Positions 1-9,101 of a stretch of 64,000 bases of DNA are shown here, piece by piece. A program made the position numbers and the translations under genes. The notes under the pieces are model-generated. The model saw only the letters and a list, made by a program, of their open reading frames with translations. It had not been told where the DNA came from and made no database searches. Numbering within the stretch: the stretch's first letter is position 1; every line of letters starts with the position of its first letter. This DNA comes from an uncultured Desulfobacteraceae bacterium (GTDB lineage: Bacteria; Desulfobacterota; Desulfobacteria; Desulfobacterales; UBA5852). Location of the stretch: assembly GCA_913060875.1 (NCBI GenBank), contig CAJXSL010000003.1:1-64000 (forward strand). Direction: 5' to 3'.

Positions 1-95
1 TCTACCGCGATGCCAAGATCTGCGAAATCTACGAGGGCACCAAGGAAATCCAGAAAAATACCATCGCCAGCGCCCTGTTGGGAAAAATGAAATAG
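1..95 (+). CDS. acyl-CoA dehydrogenase, C-terminal end (partial)
   Basis: Only the last 30 codons lie in the window, read from base 3 to the TAG at 93-95. The residues include YRDAKICEIYEGTKEIQ, the conserved C-terminal helix of FAD-dependent acyl-CoA dehydrogenases, where the Glu-Gly-Thr turn lies near the flavin. The family oxidises acyl-CoA to enoyl-CoA and passes electrons to electron-transfer flavoprotein. Substrate length cannot be judged from this fragment. The stop codon is also the first three bases of a palindromic repeat element that follows. Confidence 0.85.
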   Translation, partial: YRDAKICEIYEGTKEIQKNTIASALLGKMK

Positions 96-305
96 AGTCC
101 GTCCCTAAATGGTAGCTTTTGGTTCCTGGCAAGTTCCGAGCGCGTTTTCCCTCTCCGTGGGATATGATCCCGATAGACGGGACTTCCCATTTCATCGATT
201 CCGAACGGAGGGTGTAAACCGGAGGAATAGCCCGCTATTGCGAGGATTGAAAACGAGCCGGAACGCCGCCAGGGGCCGAAAGATGCCATTGGTGGATGGA
301 CACGA
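93..305. repeat. hairpin repeat element, copy A (interrupted)
   Basis: An imperfect inverted repeat. The left end (TAGAGTCCGTCCC) pairs with the right end (GGTGGATGGACAC). The segment GCGAGGATTGAAAACGAG followed by GAACGCCGCCAGGGGCCGAA near 240-280 is the reverse complement of the same segment in the copy at 16439-16584. Compared with that copy, about 66 bp are inserted near 151-217. The first three bases are the TAG stop of the acyl-CoA dehydrogenase. No protein or transposase is encoded. Confidence 0.8.
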
Positions 306-337
306 AATAACAACAACTCAGGAGGAGGACACAGGAC

Positions 338-664
338 ATGCCGGACGTCTTGGATATCACCAAACGCGCTTTGTTGACGGGCATCGGCCTGGCACTGACC
401 GCCAAGGACGAAGCCGAAGATCTGGCCAAGGAGCTGGAGAAAAAATTAAACCTGAATGAAGAAGAGGGGAAAAAGTTCCTCAAAGACATTCGCAAACGTT
501 ACGATGAAACCCAAAGCAAACTCGAGGATCGTGTCGAAAAATCCGTGAAAGAGTTTCTTAAAAAAGCCGACATCGTCACGTCCGACGAACTTAAAGCGCT
601 TAAAAAGGAAATTCGCGACCTTAAACAAACCATCAATAAAACCGCTGGTGGCACTGAAGACTGA
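338..664 (+). CDS. phasin family protein
   Basis: A 108-residue protein, almost entirely charged amphipathic helix (runs such as KELEKKLNL and ALKKEIRDLKQTI) after a short hydrophobic start around GIGLALTA. This fits the phasin/polyhydroxyalkanoate granule-associated family, which coats storage granules or acts as a coiled-coil structural protein. The start follows a GGAGGAGG ribosome-binding site about 10 bases upstream. It lies just before the UbiB-family kinase, a pairing that I recall from other Desulfobacterota. The role at a granule is inferred; no PHA synthase gene is seen in the window. Confidence 0.7.
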   Translation: MPDVLDITKRALLTGIGLALTAKDEAEDLAKELEKKLNLNEEEGKKFLKDIRKRYDETQSKLEDRVEKSVKEFLKKADIVTSDELKALKKEIRDLKQTINKTAGGTED

Positions 665-763
665 ACGCCGGCCATGGTCTGATCCTCCATTGATGTCTCC
701 ACGGTGCCCCCGACGGGCGGCGCGGCTGGCAACCTTTCGGTCCTGCTTCAAGGTGACGACAGC

Positions 764-2461
764 ATGCTGAGCATACGAAAAATCGGCGTCATCGGCCGCA
801 CCTACCGCCACCTGACACGTTATCGGCAAATCCTGGCCGTTTTCTTCCGCTACGGCTTCGGTGACCTGGTCGATCTCCTGAAAATCGACCAGTACATCGA
901 AATCGGGCTGCAAATGATATCGCGCAACCGCCGGGAACGCCTCGAGAGGCTTTCCCGGGCCGAGCGGGTACGCATGGCCCTGGAAGAGCTCGGTCCCACC
1001 TATGTCAAACTGGGACAGGTCCTGTCCACCCGGCCGGACCTGATCCCGGTAGATTTTCTTACCGAACTGGCCAAACTACAGGATGAAGTGCCGCCGTTTG
1101 ACACCGGCGAGGTGGACCGGATCGTCACGGCCGAGTTAGGCGCTCCGCCGGATACAATTTTCACCGCTTTTGATCGCACACCGGTCGCTTCGGCCTCCAT
1201 TGGCCAGGTCCACAGCGCCATCCTGGCGGACGGTGAGCAGGTCGCCGTCAAAATTCAGCGGCCCGGCATCCAAAAGATCATCGAGGTCGATCTGGAAATC
1301 ATGCTCCATATGGCCACCCTGATGGAACGCCATGTGGAGGAGATGGCCTTTTTCCGGCCCGTCAAAATTGTCGAAGAATTTGCCAAAGTCCTCGAACGCG
1401 AAATCGACTATACCTTTGAAGCCGTCAATATGGAGCGCATGGCCGGACAGTTTCTGGCCGATCCGACCGTTTACATCCCCAAGGTCTATCGGGACCTGAC
1501 CACGGCGCGGGTGTTGACCGCCGAGTTTATCGACGGCATAAAAATTTCGGAACTCGACAAGCTGGAAGCGGCCGGCCTGGACCGCCGTCGAATCACCCAA
1601 CGCGGCAGCCAGATTCTCCTGCGCCAGATTTTCGATTTCGGTTTCTTCCATGGCGACCCGCACCCCGGCAACCTGTTCGTGCTGCCCGAAGATGTGATCT
1701 GTTTGTTGGATTTCGGCATGGTCGGGACGGTGGACCGCCAGACACGGGAAGACTTCGTCGACCTGGTGGATGCCGTGGTCCATCGGCAGGAAACCCGTAC
1801 CGCCCAGATTTTGCTCAAAATCACCCTCTGGGAGGAAAGGCCGCGCATGCGCGATTTCGAACGCGCCGTGGCCGAATTCATGGGCCGGCACCTCTATCGC
1901 CCCTTGAAAGAAATTCAGGTCGGCCTGCTGTTGCAGCATCTCCTGGAACTGGCCGCGAGCCATCAATTGGTCATCCCGCCCGATATATTCCTGATGATGA
2001 AAACCCTGACCGCCGTCGAAGGCGTGGCCTTGAGCCTGGATCCGGAATTCGATATTTTTGCCGCCGCCGCCCCCTTTATCAAACGGGTCAAAATGGAGCG
2101 CTATCACCCCCGGCGGCTGACCGATGATGTCGTGCGCCTGGGGGCGGATTTCATCGGCTTCATGCAGCAGTTTCCCAATGAGCTCCTCGATATTACACGT
2201 CAAATCCGCCAGCGCAAACTGACTGTGAATGTGGAGCTGGAAAGCCTCAGAACCATGCTGGAAACCCACGACCAGATCAGCAACCGGGTTTCTTTCGCCA
2301 TCATCATCGCCGGGCTGATCATCGGTTCTTCCATCATCGTGGTTTCCGGCGTGCCCCCCCTGTTTTACGGTATTTCCCTGATCGGCATCATTATTTTCAT
2401 TACCGGCGCCGTCATGGGGCTGTGGTTGCTGGTGGCCATTATCAAAAAAGGCCGTCTCTGA
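764..2461 (+). CDS. ubiB: ABC1/UbiB family atypical kinase
   Basis: 565 residues. It carries the UbiB-type sequence LGPTYVKLGQVLSTRPDLIP (KxGQ motif), an alanine-rich nucleotide loop (ASASIGQVH), the catalytic FHGDPHPGN and the metal-binding LLDFGMVG. Two transmembrane segments close the protein (near residues 505-560). UbiB/COQ8 proteins are ATPases that support quinone biosynthesis or lipid handling at the membrane. The ATG at 764 is preferred over a GTG at 704 because AAGGTGA lies 8 bases before it. The gene follows the phasin on the same strand. In an anaerobe the quinone target would be menaquinone, which is inference. Confidence 0.9.
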   Translation: MLSIRKIGVIGRTYRHLTRYRQILAVFFRYGFGDLVDLLKIDQYIEIGLQMISRNRRERLERLSRAERVRMALEELGPTYVKLGQVLSTRPDLIPVDFLTELAKLQDEVPPFDTGEVDRIVTAELGAPPDTIFTAFDRTPVASASIGQVHSAILADGEQVAVKIQRPGIQKIIEVDLEIMLHMATLMERHVEEMAFFRPVKIVEEFAKVLEREIDYTFEAVNMERMAGQFLADPTVYIPKVYRDLTTARVLTAEFIDGIKISELDKLEAAGLDRRRITQRGSQILLRQIFDFGFFHGDPHPGNLFVLPEDVICLLDFGMVGTVDRQTREDFVDLVDAVVHRQETRTAQILLKITLWEERPRMRDFERAVAEFMGRHLYRPLKEIQVGLLLQHLLELAASHQLVIPPDIFLMMKTLTAVEGVALSLDPEFDIFAAAAPFIKRVKMERYHPRRLTDDVVRLGADFIGFMQQFPNELLDITRQIRQRKLTVNVELESLRTMLETHDQISNRVSFAIIIAGLIIGSSIIVVSGVPPLFYGISLIGIIIFITGAVMGLWLLVAIIKKGRL

Positions 2462-2554
2462 CCCTCTGGCCCGAACATTTCGCTTTATTGGCCTTCGTCC
2501 GCCCTGCCGCCGTCCGAGACGGGATCTCACCAACAACATTTTTGTTCAAAACAG

Positions 2555-2582
2555 TTGCTTTCCATTACAATATTGTTATAAA
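2555..2582 (+). promoter_or_regulatory. candidate sigma-70 promoter for the sigma-54 activator gene
   Basis: TTGCTT (2555-2560) and TATAAA (2577-2582) are separated by 16 bases in an A+T-rich patch of an otherwise G+C-rich 200-bp gap, about 80 bases before the start codon. The -10 is a 5/6 match and the -35 a weak 3/6 match. Confidence 0.4.
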
Positions 2583-2664
2583 AGTTCCGGCTTGTATCCA
2601 TCAGGCAAGAGGACCATCCTTGGCAACCGCCTGATCACCAATATTGCAGGGAGGCGACCCCACA

Positions 2665-4188
2665 ATGAAAAAAATTGAAGAAGCCTCGTTTTTTTATGAA
2701 ATCAGCGAAACCCTGAACGAACACCTCGAGCTGAAAAAATCACTCTACAAGGTGCTCGATATCCTCTTCAATTCCCTGGATATGGCGCGGGGCACCATCA
2801 CCCTTTTGGACCCCGTACGCAATGAAATTCGCATCGAGGTGGCCCACGGCATCACCCGCAGGGCCATACAGCAGGTTAAATACAAACTGGGGGAGGGGAT
2901 TACCGGCCGGGTCATCCAGTCCGGCAAGGCCGTATCCATTCCCAAGATCAGCGAAGAGCCCAAGTTTCTCAACCGTACCGTATCCCGCCGGACCAAACAG
3001 GACCTGGATTTGTCGTTTATCTGCGTGCCGATCAAAAAGGGCCGCCAGGTCATCGGTGCCCTGAGCGTGGACAGGCCCTACGAGGCGTCCTATTCCCTCA
3101 AAAAAGCGGAAAAACTCCTGGCCGTGGTGGCCACCATGGTGGCCCGTCATGTGATCAACCTGGAAACGATCCGCCTGGAAAAGCAAACCCTGCGGGAAGA
3201 AAACCGGCGTCTGTTGCAGGAGCTGGAAAACAAATACCGCATCAACAATATCGTCGGGAACAGCAACAAGATGCGGGAGGTCTTCCAAATGGTCTCCCAG
3301 GTGTCCAAAAGCAACGCCACCGTTTTGGTGCGCGGTGAAAGCGGCACCGGCAAAGAGCTTGTGGCCAATTCCGTGCACTACAACAGCCATCGGGCCCAGC
3401 AACCCTTTGTCAAAATCAACTGTGCCGCCATACCGGCCAATCTGATCGAAAGCGAACTATTCGGTCATGAGAAAGGCGCCTTTACCGGCGCCATCAACCA
3501 GAAGCTGGGCAAATTTGAACTGGCCAACCGGGGCACCCTCTTTCTGGATGAGATCGGGTCCATCGGGCTCGACGTACAGGTCAACCTGCTGCGGGTGCTG
3601 CAGGAAAGGGAATTCGAAAGGGTCGGCGGCCAGCGGACCATCAAGGTGGATGTCCGCATCATTGCCGCCACCAATAAGAATCTGGAGCAAGCCGTTGAAG
3701 AAGGCACCTTTCGGGGCGACCTGTATTACCGGCTCAATGTCTTCCCCATCTACATGCCGCCCCTGCGCGAGCGCAAAACCGATATTTTGCTGCTGGCCGA
3801 CCATTTCTTGGAAAAATACGCCCGGGAAAACAACAAGGATATTCGCCGCTTTTCCACCCCGGCCATCGACATGCTGATGGCGTATCACTGGCCGGGCAAC
3901 GTGCGCGAACTGGAAAACTGTATCGAACGAGCCGTTTTGCTTTGTGAAGAAGGCGTGATTCACAGTTATCATCTCCCGCCCACATTGCAGACCGGATCGG
4001 AGTCCGACACCCTTCCGGCCTTGTCGCTTGAGGAGGCGGTGGCCAATCTCGAACGGGAGATGCTGATCGATGCCCTCAAGAATGCACGCGGCAACATTAC
4101 CCAGGCGGCCAAAATCCTGAAAACCACCGTACGCAAATTTGCCTACAAAGCCCAGAAATTCGGGATAAGCTACAAACACTACCGCTAA
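2665..4188 (+). CDS. GAF-domain sigma-54-dependent transcriptional activator (NifA-like)
   Basis: 507 residues in three parts. An N-terminal GAF sensor (about 1-175) has NifA-like wording ([12 protein letters not shown]). A central AAA+ domain has Walker A GESGTGKE, the sigma-54-contacting GAFTGA loop and a DEIG Walker B-type motif. A C-terminal Fis-type helix-turn-helix ends at [20 protein letters not shown]. Such proteins bind upstream enhancers and remodel RNA polymerase-sigma-54. The ATG at 2665 follows GGGAGG, which rules out the in-frame codon at 2644. No nitrogen-fixation genes are near, so its regulon is unknown; it resembles NifA in architecture only. It has no phosphoacceptor receiver domain. 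Confidence 0.88.
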   Translation: MKKIEEASFFYEISETLNEHLELKKSLYKVLDILFNSLDMARGTITLLDPVRNEIRIEVAHGITRRAIQQVKYKLGEGITGRVIQSGKAVSIPKISEEPKFLNRTVSRRTKQDLDLSFICVPIKKGRQVIGALSVDRPYEASYSLKKAEKLLAVVATMVARHVINLETIRLEKQTLREENRRLLQELENKYRINNIVGNSNKMREVFQMVSQVSKSNATVLVRGESGTGKELVANSVHYNSHRAQQPFVKINCAAIPANLIESELFGHEKGAFTGAINQKLGKFELANRGTLFLDEIGSIGLDVQVNLLRVLQEREFERVGGQRTIKVDVRIIAATNKNLEQAVEEGTFRGDLYYRLNVFPIYMPPLRERKTDILLLADHFLEKYARENNKDIRRFSTPAIDMLMAYHWPGNVRELENCIERAVLLCEEGVIHSYHLPPTLQTGSESDTLPALSLEEAVANLEREMLIDALKNARGNITQAAKILKTTVRKFAYKAQKFGISYKHYR

Positions 4189-4253
4189 GCCGGCCAGGCC
4201 CTTCCTGCCCATGGCAGGCAGCGGCCTCACGCCTCGGAGGAATCGTTCAGATT

Positions 4254-5084
4254 ATGACCGTTGTTCAAGCCGTGCTCTTGGGTATCGTCCAGGGACTGAC
4301 CGAATTTCTGCCCATCAGCAGTTCCGGACATCTTGTCCTGGTGCAGCATCTTTTCGGTCTGCACGGGGCGGAGCTGTCGTTCGATGTCAGCGTTCATGTG
4401 GGCACCCTGGCGGCGGTAATACTCTATTTCCGCAAGGACATTCTCGGCATCCTCGGCGGGGCAACCCGGGCCCTTCAGGTTACCCTTGCCCGCCGCGCCA
4501 TCAGTGCTGACGACCACGCCCAGGTCCGCCTGGCCGGCCTCATCGTCCTGGGTTCCATCCCCACCGCCGCCATCGGGTTGGGTTTGCACGGGATTGCCGA
4601 CCGCCTGTTCGCATCCCCTCTCCTGACCGGTTTCATGCTGCTCCTGACCGGCGGACTCCTTTTGGCCACCCGCACAAGCCGATGCGCCGTCGGGACGGAG
4701 GGCCGTACGCTCCAACAGCTAACCCGCACCGACGCCCTGGTGATGGGGCTGGTCCAGGGCCTGGCGATCATGCCGGGTATTTCCCGCTCCGGATCCACCA
4801 TTGCCGTAGGGATATTGACCGGCATCCGCCATGAAACCGCTGCCCGCTTTTCCTTTCTCCTCTCCATCCCCGCTGTCGCCGGGGCGGCCCTGCTGGTGCT
4901 CAAAGACGCCCTCCACGCCGGCGATGTGCATCTGCCAACCTGCCTGCTGGGTGGCCTGACGGCTTTCGTTGTCGGCTATGCCGCTTTGGCTATACTGGTG
5001 TTCCTGGTGCAAAAGGGCCGCCTCTACCTGTTTGCACCCTATTGCTGGATCATCGGGGGCCTTGCCATTGCCGCCAGTCTGTGA
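4254..5084 (+). CDS. uppP: undecaprenyl-diphosphatase
   Basis: 276 residues, polytopic inner-membrane protein. Two family signatures are present: GLTEFLPISSSGHL near residue 15 and MPGISRSGSTIAVGI near residue 175, which carry the active-site residues of the BacA/UppP family. It dephosphorylates undecaprenyl pyrophosphate to recycle the lipid carrier for peptidoglycan and surface polysaccharides. Length matches the family (about 270). GGAGG lies about 13 bases before the ATG, a rather long spacing. It is followed by an MFS gene on the same strand. Confidence 0.95.
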   Translation: MTVVQAVLLGIVQGLTEFLPISSSGHLVLVQHLFGLHGAELSFDVSVHVGTLAAVILYFRKDILGILGGATRALQVTLARRAISADDHAQVRLAGLIVLGSIPTAAIGLGLHGIADRLFASPLLTGFMLLLTGGLLLATRTSRCAVGTEGRTLQQLTRTDALVMGLVQGLAIMPGISRSGSTIAVGILTGIRHETAARFSFLLSIPAVAGAALLVLKDALHAGDVHLPTCLLGGLTAFVVGYAALAILVFLVQKGRLYLFAPYCWIIGGLAIAASL

Positions 5085-5172
5085 AACCCGTTCGGGGCAA
5101 TCCTTCCGGGATAAAAACCCGGTTGAGCCCGGTCCGTCCAGGTGATATGACCCGTCGGAACGGAAGCCCCAC

Positions 5173-6381
5173 ATGAATCCCAGAGAAATCAAAATTTTCT
5201 GCATCCTTTTTGTTGCGGTCCTGGCCGCCCTGACCGGCGTTGGCATCGTTGTGCCCCTGCTGCCTGTTTACGCTCGGGATCTCGGTGCCGGCGGATTCGC
5301 CATCGGTATGATTTTCGGCATTTTCTCCATCTCCCGGACCGCGTTTATACCTTATTTCGGGCGCACTTCCGACCGCCGGGGGCGCAAGCCGTTCATTGTC
5401 GCCGGCCTGCTCGGCTACGCCGCCGTGGCCCTTGCTCTTTATTACACCACCAACATCATGGCGCTGATCGGCATCCGGTTTTTTCAAGGCATCTTCTCGG
5501 CCATGATGATGCCGGTGCTCCAGGCCTATGTGGGCGACATTACCCCGGACGGACGGGAGGGGTTCACCATGGGCCTTTTCAACCTGGCAACCTTTGTCGG
5601 CATGGGAATGGGGCCTTTCATGGGAGGCGTGATCAGCGACCACTGGGGACTGCAGGCTGCTTTTGCCAGCATGGGGGTGTTGGCCCTGACCGGGTTTTCA
5701 TTGAGCGCGATGGGGCTTCCGTCCGCCGAAAAGGAGATTGCCTTGCGCCACTACGCCGCCCCGCTGGCCTGGCGGCAGCTCCTGAAAGACCGGGAAATCC
5801 TCGGGTTGTTCATTTTCCGCACGGCCTATACGACCTGTATCGGCGTCATCTGGGGGTTCCTGCCCATTTTTGCCGACCAGTCCCTGCATCTGAGCCGTTC
5901 CGCCATCGGCGCCCTCATCATGACGGGCGTCATGGTGAGCGGTGTGTTTCATGTTCCCATGGGCTATCTGTCCGATCGCGTGAAAAAGCCCCGGATGGTG
6001 GTCGTGGGCGGTCTTTTGGCCGGCATGGGGGTTCTGACCTTTATCTGGGGCCAGACCTTTATCCACATGTTGCTCAGCAGCGGGTTGTTCGGTCTGGGGG
6101 GCGGCATCGCCATGCCGGCCCTCATGGGCATGGCGGTCAGCAAGGGCAGCCGGTCCGGGGGCATGGGCTCCGTCATGGCCATCCTGACCCTCGGCCACAG
6201 CCTGGGAATGATGACCGGCGCCCTCGTGGCCGGGTTGTTCATGGACCAGTTTCAGCTCAAATGGGCCTTTCCCTTTGGCGGACTCGTGATGATTATCGGC
6301 GTCTTCAGCTTCCAGAGGCTGACTGCTGGAACCGAGTTTTTACCGGCGGCTTCGGAGCTTCCCGTCATCAATGACCACTGA
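5173..6381 (+). CDS. MFS transporter
   Basis: 402 residues with about 12 hydrophobic segments. The loop after TM2 reads FGRTSDRRGRKPF, a good match to the major facilitator motif A (GxxxDRxGRR), and a second copy-like loop GYLSDRVKKPRMV lies between TM8 and TM9. It starts directly in TM1 (IKIFCILFVAVLAALTGVGIVVPLLP). The general look is that of drug/sugar efflux members, but the substrate cannot be told. GGAAG precedes the ATG. It lies 88 bases after uppP and could share its transcript. Confidence 0.85.
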   Translation: MNPREIKIFCILFVAVLAALTGVGIVVPLLPVYARDLGAGGFAIGMIFGIFSISRTAFIPYFGRTSDRRGRKPFIVAGLLGYAAVALALYYTTNIMALIGIRFFQGIFSAMMMPVLQAYVGDITPDGREGFTMGLFNLATFVGMGMGPFMGGVISDHWGLQAAFASMGVLALTGFSLSAMGLPSAEKEIALRHYAAPLAWRQLLKDREILGLFIFRTAYTTCIGVIWGFLPIFADQSLHLSRSAIGALIMTGVMVSGVFHVPMGYLSDRVKKPRMVVVGGLLAGMGVLTFIWGQTFIHMLLSSGLFGLGGGIAMPALMGMAVSKGSRSGGMGSVMAILTLGHSLGMMTGALVAGLFMDQFQLKWAFPFGGLVMIIGVFSFQRLTAGTEFLPAASELPVINDH

Positions 6382-6418
6382 GACTGACCGCCAATGGCAG
6401 GTCCACGACCGGAATCGA

Positions 6419-6446
6419 TTGACATTTTTAGAATTTGCTTTACATT
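6419..6446 (+). promoter_or_regulatory. candidate sigma-70 promoter for dnaJ
   Basis: A consensus TTGACA (6419-6424) is followed by 16 A+T-rich bases and TACATT (6441-6446). Transcription would start near 6453, leaving a leader of about 150 nt before dnaJ. No CIRCE-type inverted repeat is visible here, so HrcA control is not suggested. Confidence 0.5.
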
Positions 6447-6601
6447 TACGCCACATTTGGGAGTCTGCCATAACTGTTTAAGCGCTCCGGAAGCCCTTGT
6501 GAATTATTGAAATTGCAGGACATAGGGGCCAATTGAGTTTAGACCAATAAAACCAATATGACGATGCCATTTATCAATAGCCTCGAAAAGCGGATGTGTC
6601 C

Positions 6602-7711
6602 ATGAGCAACAAAAGGGATTACTACGAAGTCCTCAACGTTGACCGCAATGCCAGTGATGCCGACCTAAAAAAAGCCTACCGTAAACTGGCCCTTCAATAT
6701 CACCCCGATCGCAACCCCGGTGACGCCGCGGCGGAAGAGAAGTTCAAGGAAGCCGCCGAAGCCTATGACGTGCTTTCCGATGCGCAAAAACGCCAGCTAT
6801 ATGACCGCTTCGGGCACCAGGGCCTGGAGGGATCCGGTTTCTCCGGCTTCTCGGGCTTCGAGGATATTTTTTCCAGTTTCGGCGACATCTTCGAGGACTT
6901 TTTCGGCCTGGGCGGTGGACGGGGTTCCCGCAGCCGGCACCAGCGCGGGGCAGATCTGCGCTATGACCTCTCGCTGGATTTCCTGGAAGCGGCTTTCGGG
7001 GTGGAAAAAGAACTCACCCTCGATAAAATGGACACCTGCCAGACTTGCGAAGGCAATGGCTGTGAGCCCGGCAGTCAGCCGGAAACCTGCAATTTCTGCC
7101 GGGGTACCGGTCAGATGGCCCGCAGCCAGGGTTTCTTTACAGTACGCACCACCTGCCCCCACTGCCGCGGCACCGGCCAGATGATCAGCAATCCCTGCCA
7201 TGAATGCCGGGGCACCGGTCAGATCAAGACCCGCAAAACCGTGTCGGTCAAAATTCCGGCCGGTGTCGATACCGGCTCGCGCCTGCGGTTGACCAACGAG
7301 GGGGAAGCCGGACGCCAGGGCGGTCCCCGGGGGGATCTCTACGTCTTCATCCATGTGGAACCCCACGACTTTTTCGAGCGCGACAATTCCGACGTCATCT
7401 GCCGGGTGCCGCTCTCCTTTGTCCAGGCCGCCCTGGGGGATACCATCAATGTCCCCACCCTGGACGGGGAAAAGAAACTGCGCATCCCCAAAGGCACCCA
7501 GTACGGTGACGTTTTCCGCTTCAACGGCGAGGGCATTCCTTCCCTGCGCAACGGACGTCGGGGTGACCAGATCATTCAGGTCATCATTAAAACCCCCACC
7601 AGCCTGAACAAAAAACAGGAATCCCTCTTAAAGGAATTCGCCAAGCTGGAATCCGGCAAGATCTCCAAACGGATTAAAAACATTCTGCGGGGTGAGTCGG
7701 TCGGCACCTGA
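6602..7711 (+). CDS. dnaJ: chaperone DnaJ
   Basis: 369 residues with complete type I DnaJ architecture. The J domain (about 5-70) contains HPDRNPGD, followed by a Gly/Phe-rich linker ([12 protein letters not shown]). Four CxxCxGxG zinc-finger repeats follow ([32 protein letters not shown]), then the C-terminal substrate-binding domains. It stimulates DnaK ATPase and delivers unfolded clients. The ATG at 6602 is preferred to the GTG at 6596 because the family starts [11 protein letters not shown]. No dnaK or grpE lies in the window. Confidence 0.96.
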   Translation: MSNKRDYYEVLNVDRNASDADLKKAYRKLALQYHPDRNPGDAAAEEKFKEAAEAYDVLSDAQKRQLYDRFGHQGLEGSGFSGFSGFEDIFSSFGDIFEDFFGLGGGRGSRSRHQRGADLRYDLSLDFLEAAFGVEKELTLDKMDTCQTCEGNGCEPGSQPETCNFCRGTGQMARSQGFFTVRTTCPHCRGTGQMISNPCHECRGTGQIKTRKTVSVKIPAGVDTGSRLRLTNEGEAGRQGGPRGDLYVFIHVEPHDFFERDNSDVICRVPLSFVQAALGDTINVPTLDGEKKLRIPKGTQYGDVFRFNGEGIPSLRNGRRGDQIIQVIIKTPTSLNKKQESLLKEFAKLESGKISKRIKNILRGESVGT

Positions 7712-7752
7712 CCCGAAAATCGACGACCGTCCGCCACCGCTGAGGACTCTTT

Positions 7753-8127
7753 ATGTTTGAACTACGCGTAGTCACCCGTTTTGCGGCCGCCCACCAATTG
7801 ACCATGGTCGGCACCAAATGTGAAAACCTGCACGGGCATAACTGGAAGATCGAGGTCTACGTCCAGGGGGAATCCCTCGACAAGGGTGGTGTTCTTGTGG
7901 ATTTTGGCGTTATCAAACGCCATGTGCGGGAACTGATGGAAACCCTGGACCACAAGTTCCTCAATGAGCTGGATTATTTCCGCAACGGCACGCCGCCGTC
8001 ATCGGAAAACATTGCCTGCTATATAGGGGACAGCCTGGCCGCCCGCCTGGAAAATCCCGGCATCCGCGTCTCCCGGGTAACCGCCTGGGAATCCGACGAC
8101 GCCTCCGCCACCTATATTCCGACCTGA
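7753..8127 (+). CDS. queD: 6-carboxy-5,6,7,8-tetrahydropterin synthase (QueD/PTPS family)
   Basis: 124 residues, the usual family length. Zinc-binding histidines are visible in FAAAHQL and in LHGHNWKIEVYV, and the catalytic cysteine is in TKCENLHGH. A conserved FGVIKR and a C-terminal WES complete the fold. QueD converts dihydroneopterin triphosphate to carboxytetrahydropterin for queuosine and 7-deazaguanine synthesis. PTPS members of other pathways share these motifs, so queD is the likeliest rather than the only assignment. It follows dnaJ by 41 bases; the partner queC/queE genes are not in the window. Confidence 0.85.
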   Translation: MFELRVVTRFAAAHQLTMVGTKCENLHGHNWKIEVYVQGESLDKGGVLVDFGVIKRHVRELMETLDHKFLNELDYFRNGTPPSSENIACYIGDSLAARLENPGIRVSRVTAWESDDASATYIPT

Positions 8128-8181
8128 TCGCCCTGAGACATCCTGGATGCTGTAAACAGCGGTCGTGCCAAGCGCCTCCTC

Positions 8182-8221
8182 CCAAAAGCGTCAGGATTGA
8201 AATCGATCTTTGCGCTTTTGG
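8182..8221. terminator. hairpin between convergent queD and pyrE
   Basis: CCAAAAGCG (8182-8190) pairs with CGCTTTTGG (8213-8221) around a 22-base loop. It lies between converging genes, where a bidirectional terminator is expected. There is no long T-run on either side, so the call is tentative. Confidence 0.35.
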
Positions 8222-8260
8222 CTTTGGGGATCCCTTTGTCCCGCGCCGAGCGGTGGCGGG

Positions 8261-8836
8261 TCAAGCCGACCCTTCCACATGGGCCATCAAATCGTCCCGC
8301 GTAATAACGGCCGTTACATCCGCCACGTGTTCGCGGATATTCTCAAGTCCACCTTCCTGACGATCCACAAGGATGACCGCTTTGACCACCTTGAGGCCTT
8401 CTTCCCGGGCCCGTTCAATGGCCTTGATGGTGGAGCCCCCGGTGGTGGCGACATCATCGATGATGGCGACCGACGCCCCGGGCTGGAGATCCCCCTCCAC
8501 CCAGCGGATGATGCCATGGTCCTTGCGGGTTTTGCGAATGGAGAAGGCCTGGATGGGCTGCTGCTGCAGCTCCGAGGCAAAAGCCGTGGCCACGGCAATC
8601 GGATCGGCACCGAACGTCAACCCTCCAACGCCCTGGACATCACAGGCCTTGATGGCATCAAAGACCAGATGGCCGGCCAGAAACATGCCCCGGGGACTCA
8701 GGGTCGTCGGTTTGCAGTTGACATAAAAGCGACTGAGCCGCCCCGATACGAGTTTGAATTTCGGCTCACGACTATACTGAAACGACTTGGCACACAAAAG
8801 GGCAATCAGTTCTTCTTGATAGGTCATACCCGCCAT
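8261..8836 (-). CDS. pyrE: orotate phosphoribosyltransferase
   Basis: 191 residues. The PRPP-binding loop reads [13 protein letters not shown] (about residues 123-135), diagnostic of type I phosphoribosyltransferases. [13 protein letters not shown] near residue 34 and the KxRK loop (IRKTRKDHG) fit OPRTase. It converts orotate and PRPP to OMP in pyrimidine synthesis. It is the only minus-strand gene in the first 16 kb. An ATG nine bases further in (8827) is an alternative start. Its 5' leader contains a strong terminator-like hairpin, suggesting attenuation. Confidence 0.93.
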   Translation of the reverse strand: MAGMTYQEELIALLCAKSFQYSREPKFKLVSGRLSRFYVNCKPTTLSPRGMFLAGHLVFDAIKACDVQGVGGLTFGADPIAVATAFASELQQQPIQAFSIRKTRKDHGIIRWVEGDLQPGASVAIIDDVATTGGSTIKAIERAREEGLKVVKAVILVDRQEGGLENIREHVADVTAVITRDDLMAHVEGSA

Positions 8837-8931
8837 CCGTTCTTGCTGCAGGGCCCCCCGCTGTGTCCATCTTTTCCACAGCGTGACACCCTTATGGTTA
8901 ACCAGTTGATTTTGAACCGCAATTTGGATAT

Positions 8932-8987
8932 AAAAAAAGCCTCCACTAATTTGGAAGAAGCCTGTTTAATGGGTTATAGTGGAGGCT
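8932..8987 (-). terminator. intrinsic terminator or attenuator in the pyrE leader
   Basis: On the minus strand an 11-bp perfect stem (AGCCTCCACTA with TAGTGGAGGCT, positions 8987-8977 and 8948-8938) closes a 28-nt loop and is followed by a run of seven U. It reads toward pyrE and ends about 95 bases before its start codon. The gene upstream (ftsE) is divergent, so no upstream minus-strand gene needs terminating. The simplest reading is a leader attenuator; a short RNA ending here is the alternative. Confidence 0.65.
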
Positions 8988-9031
8988 TGAGCAAGGAAAA
9001 CCGGGGACGGCACTCCCTGAACTCGAGGCCA

Positions 9032-9060
9032 GACTTACCAGTTAATCAGATCCGGGTCAA
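9032..9060 (-). promoter_or_regulatory. possible pyrE promoter
   Basis: On the minus strand TTGACC (9060-9055) is followed after 17 bases by TAAGTC (9037-9032), a poor -10. It would start transcription about 45 bases before the terminator-like hairpin, giving a leader of roughly 190 nt. Confidence 0.25.
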
Positions 9061-9101
9061 TCGTCGAAAGGATGGTCGCTGCACAACGGCCGACGCGTAT
9101 C

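Noticed and set aside
1136-2539. Long minus-strand open frame opposite ubiB
   Set aside because: Low-complexity Gly/His/Gln-rich translation typical of antisense frames; ubiB motifs are on the plus strand.
2665-4188. Naming the sigma-54 activator nifA
   Set aside because: Domain order agrees, but no nif genes are nearby, so the specific role is not supported.
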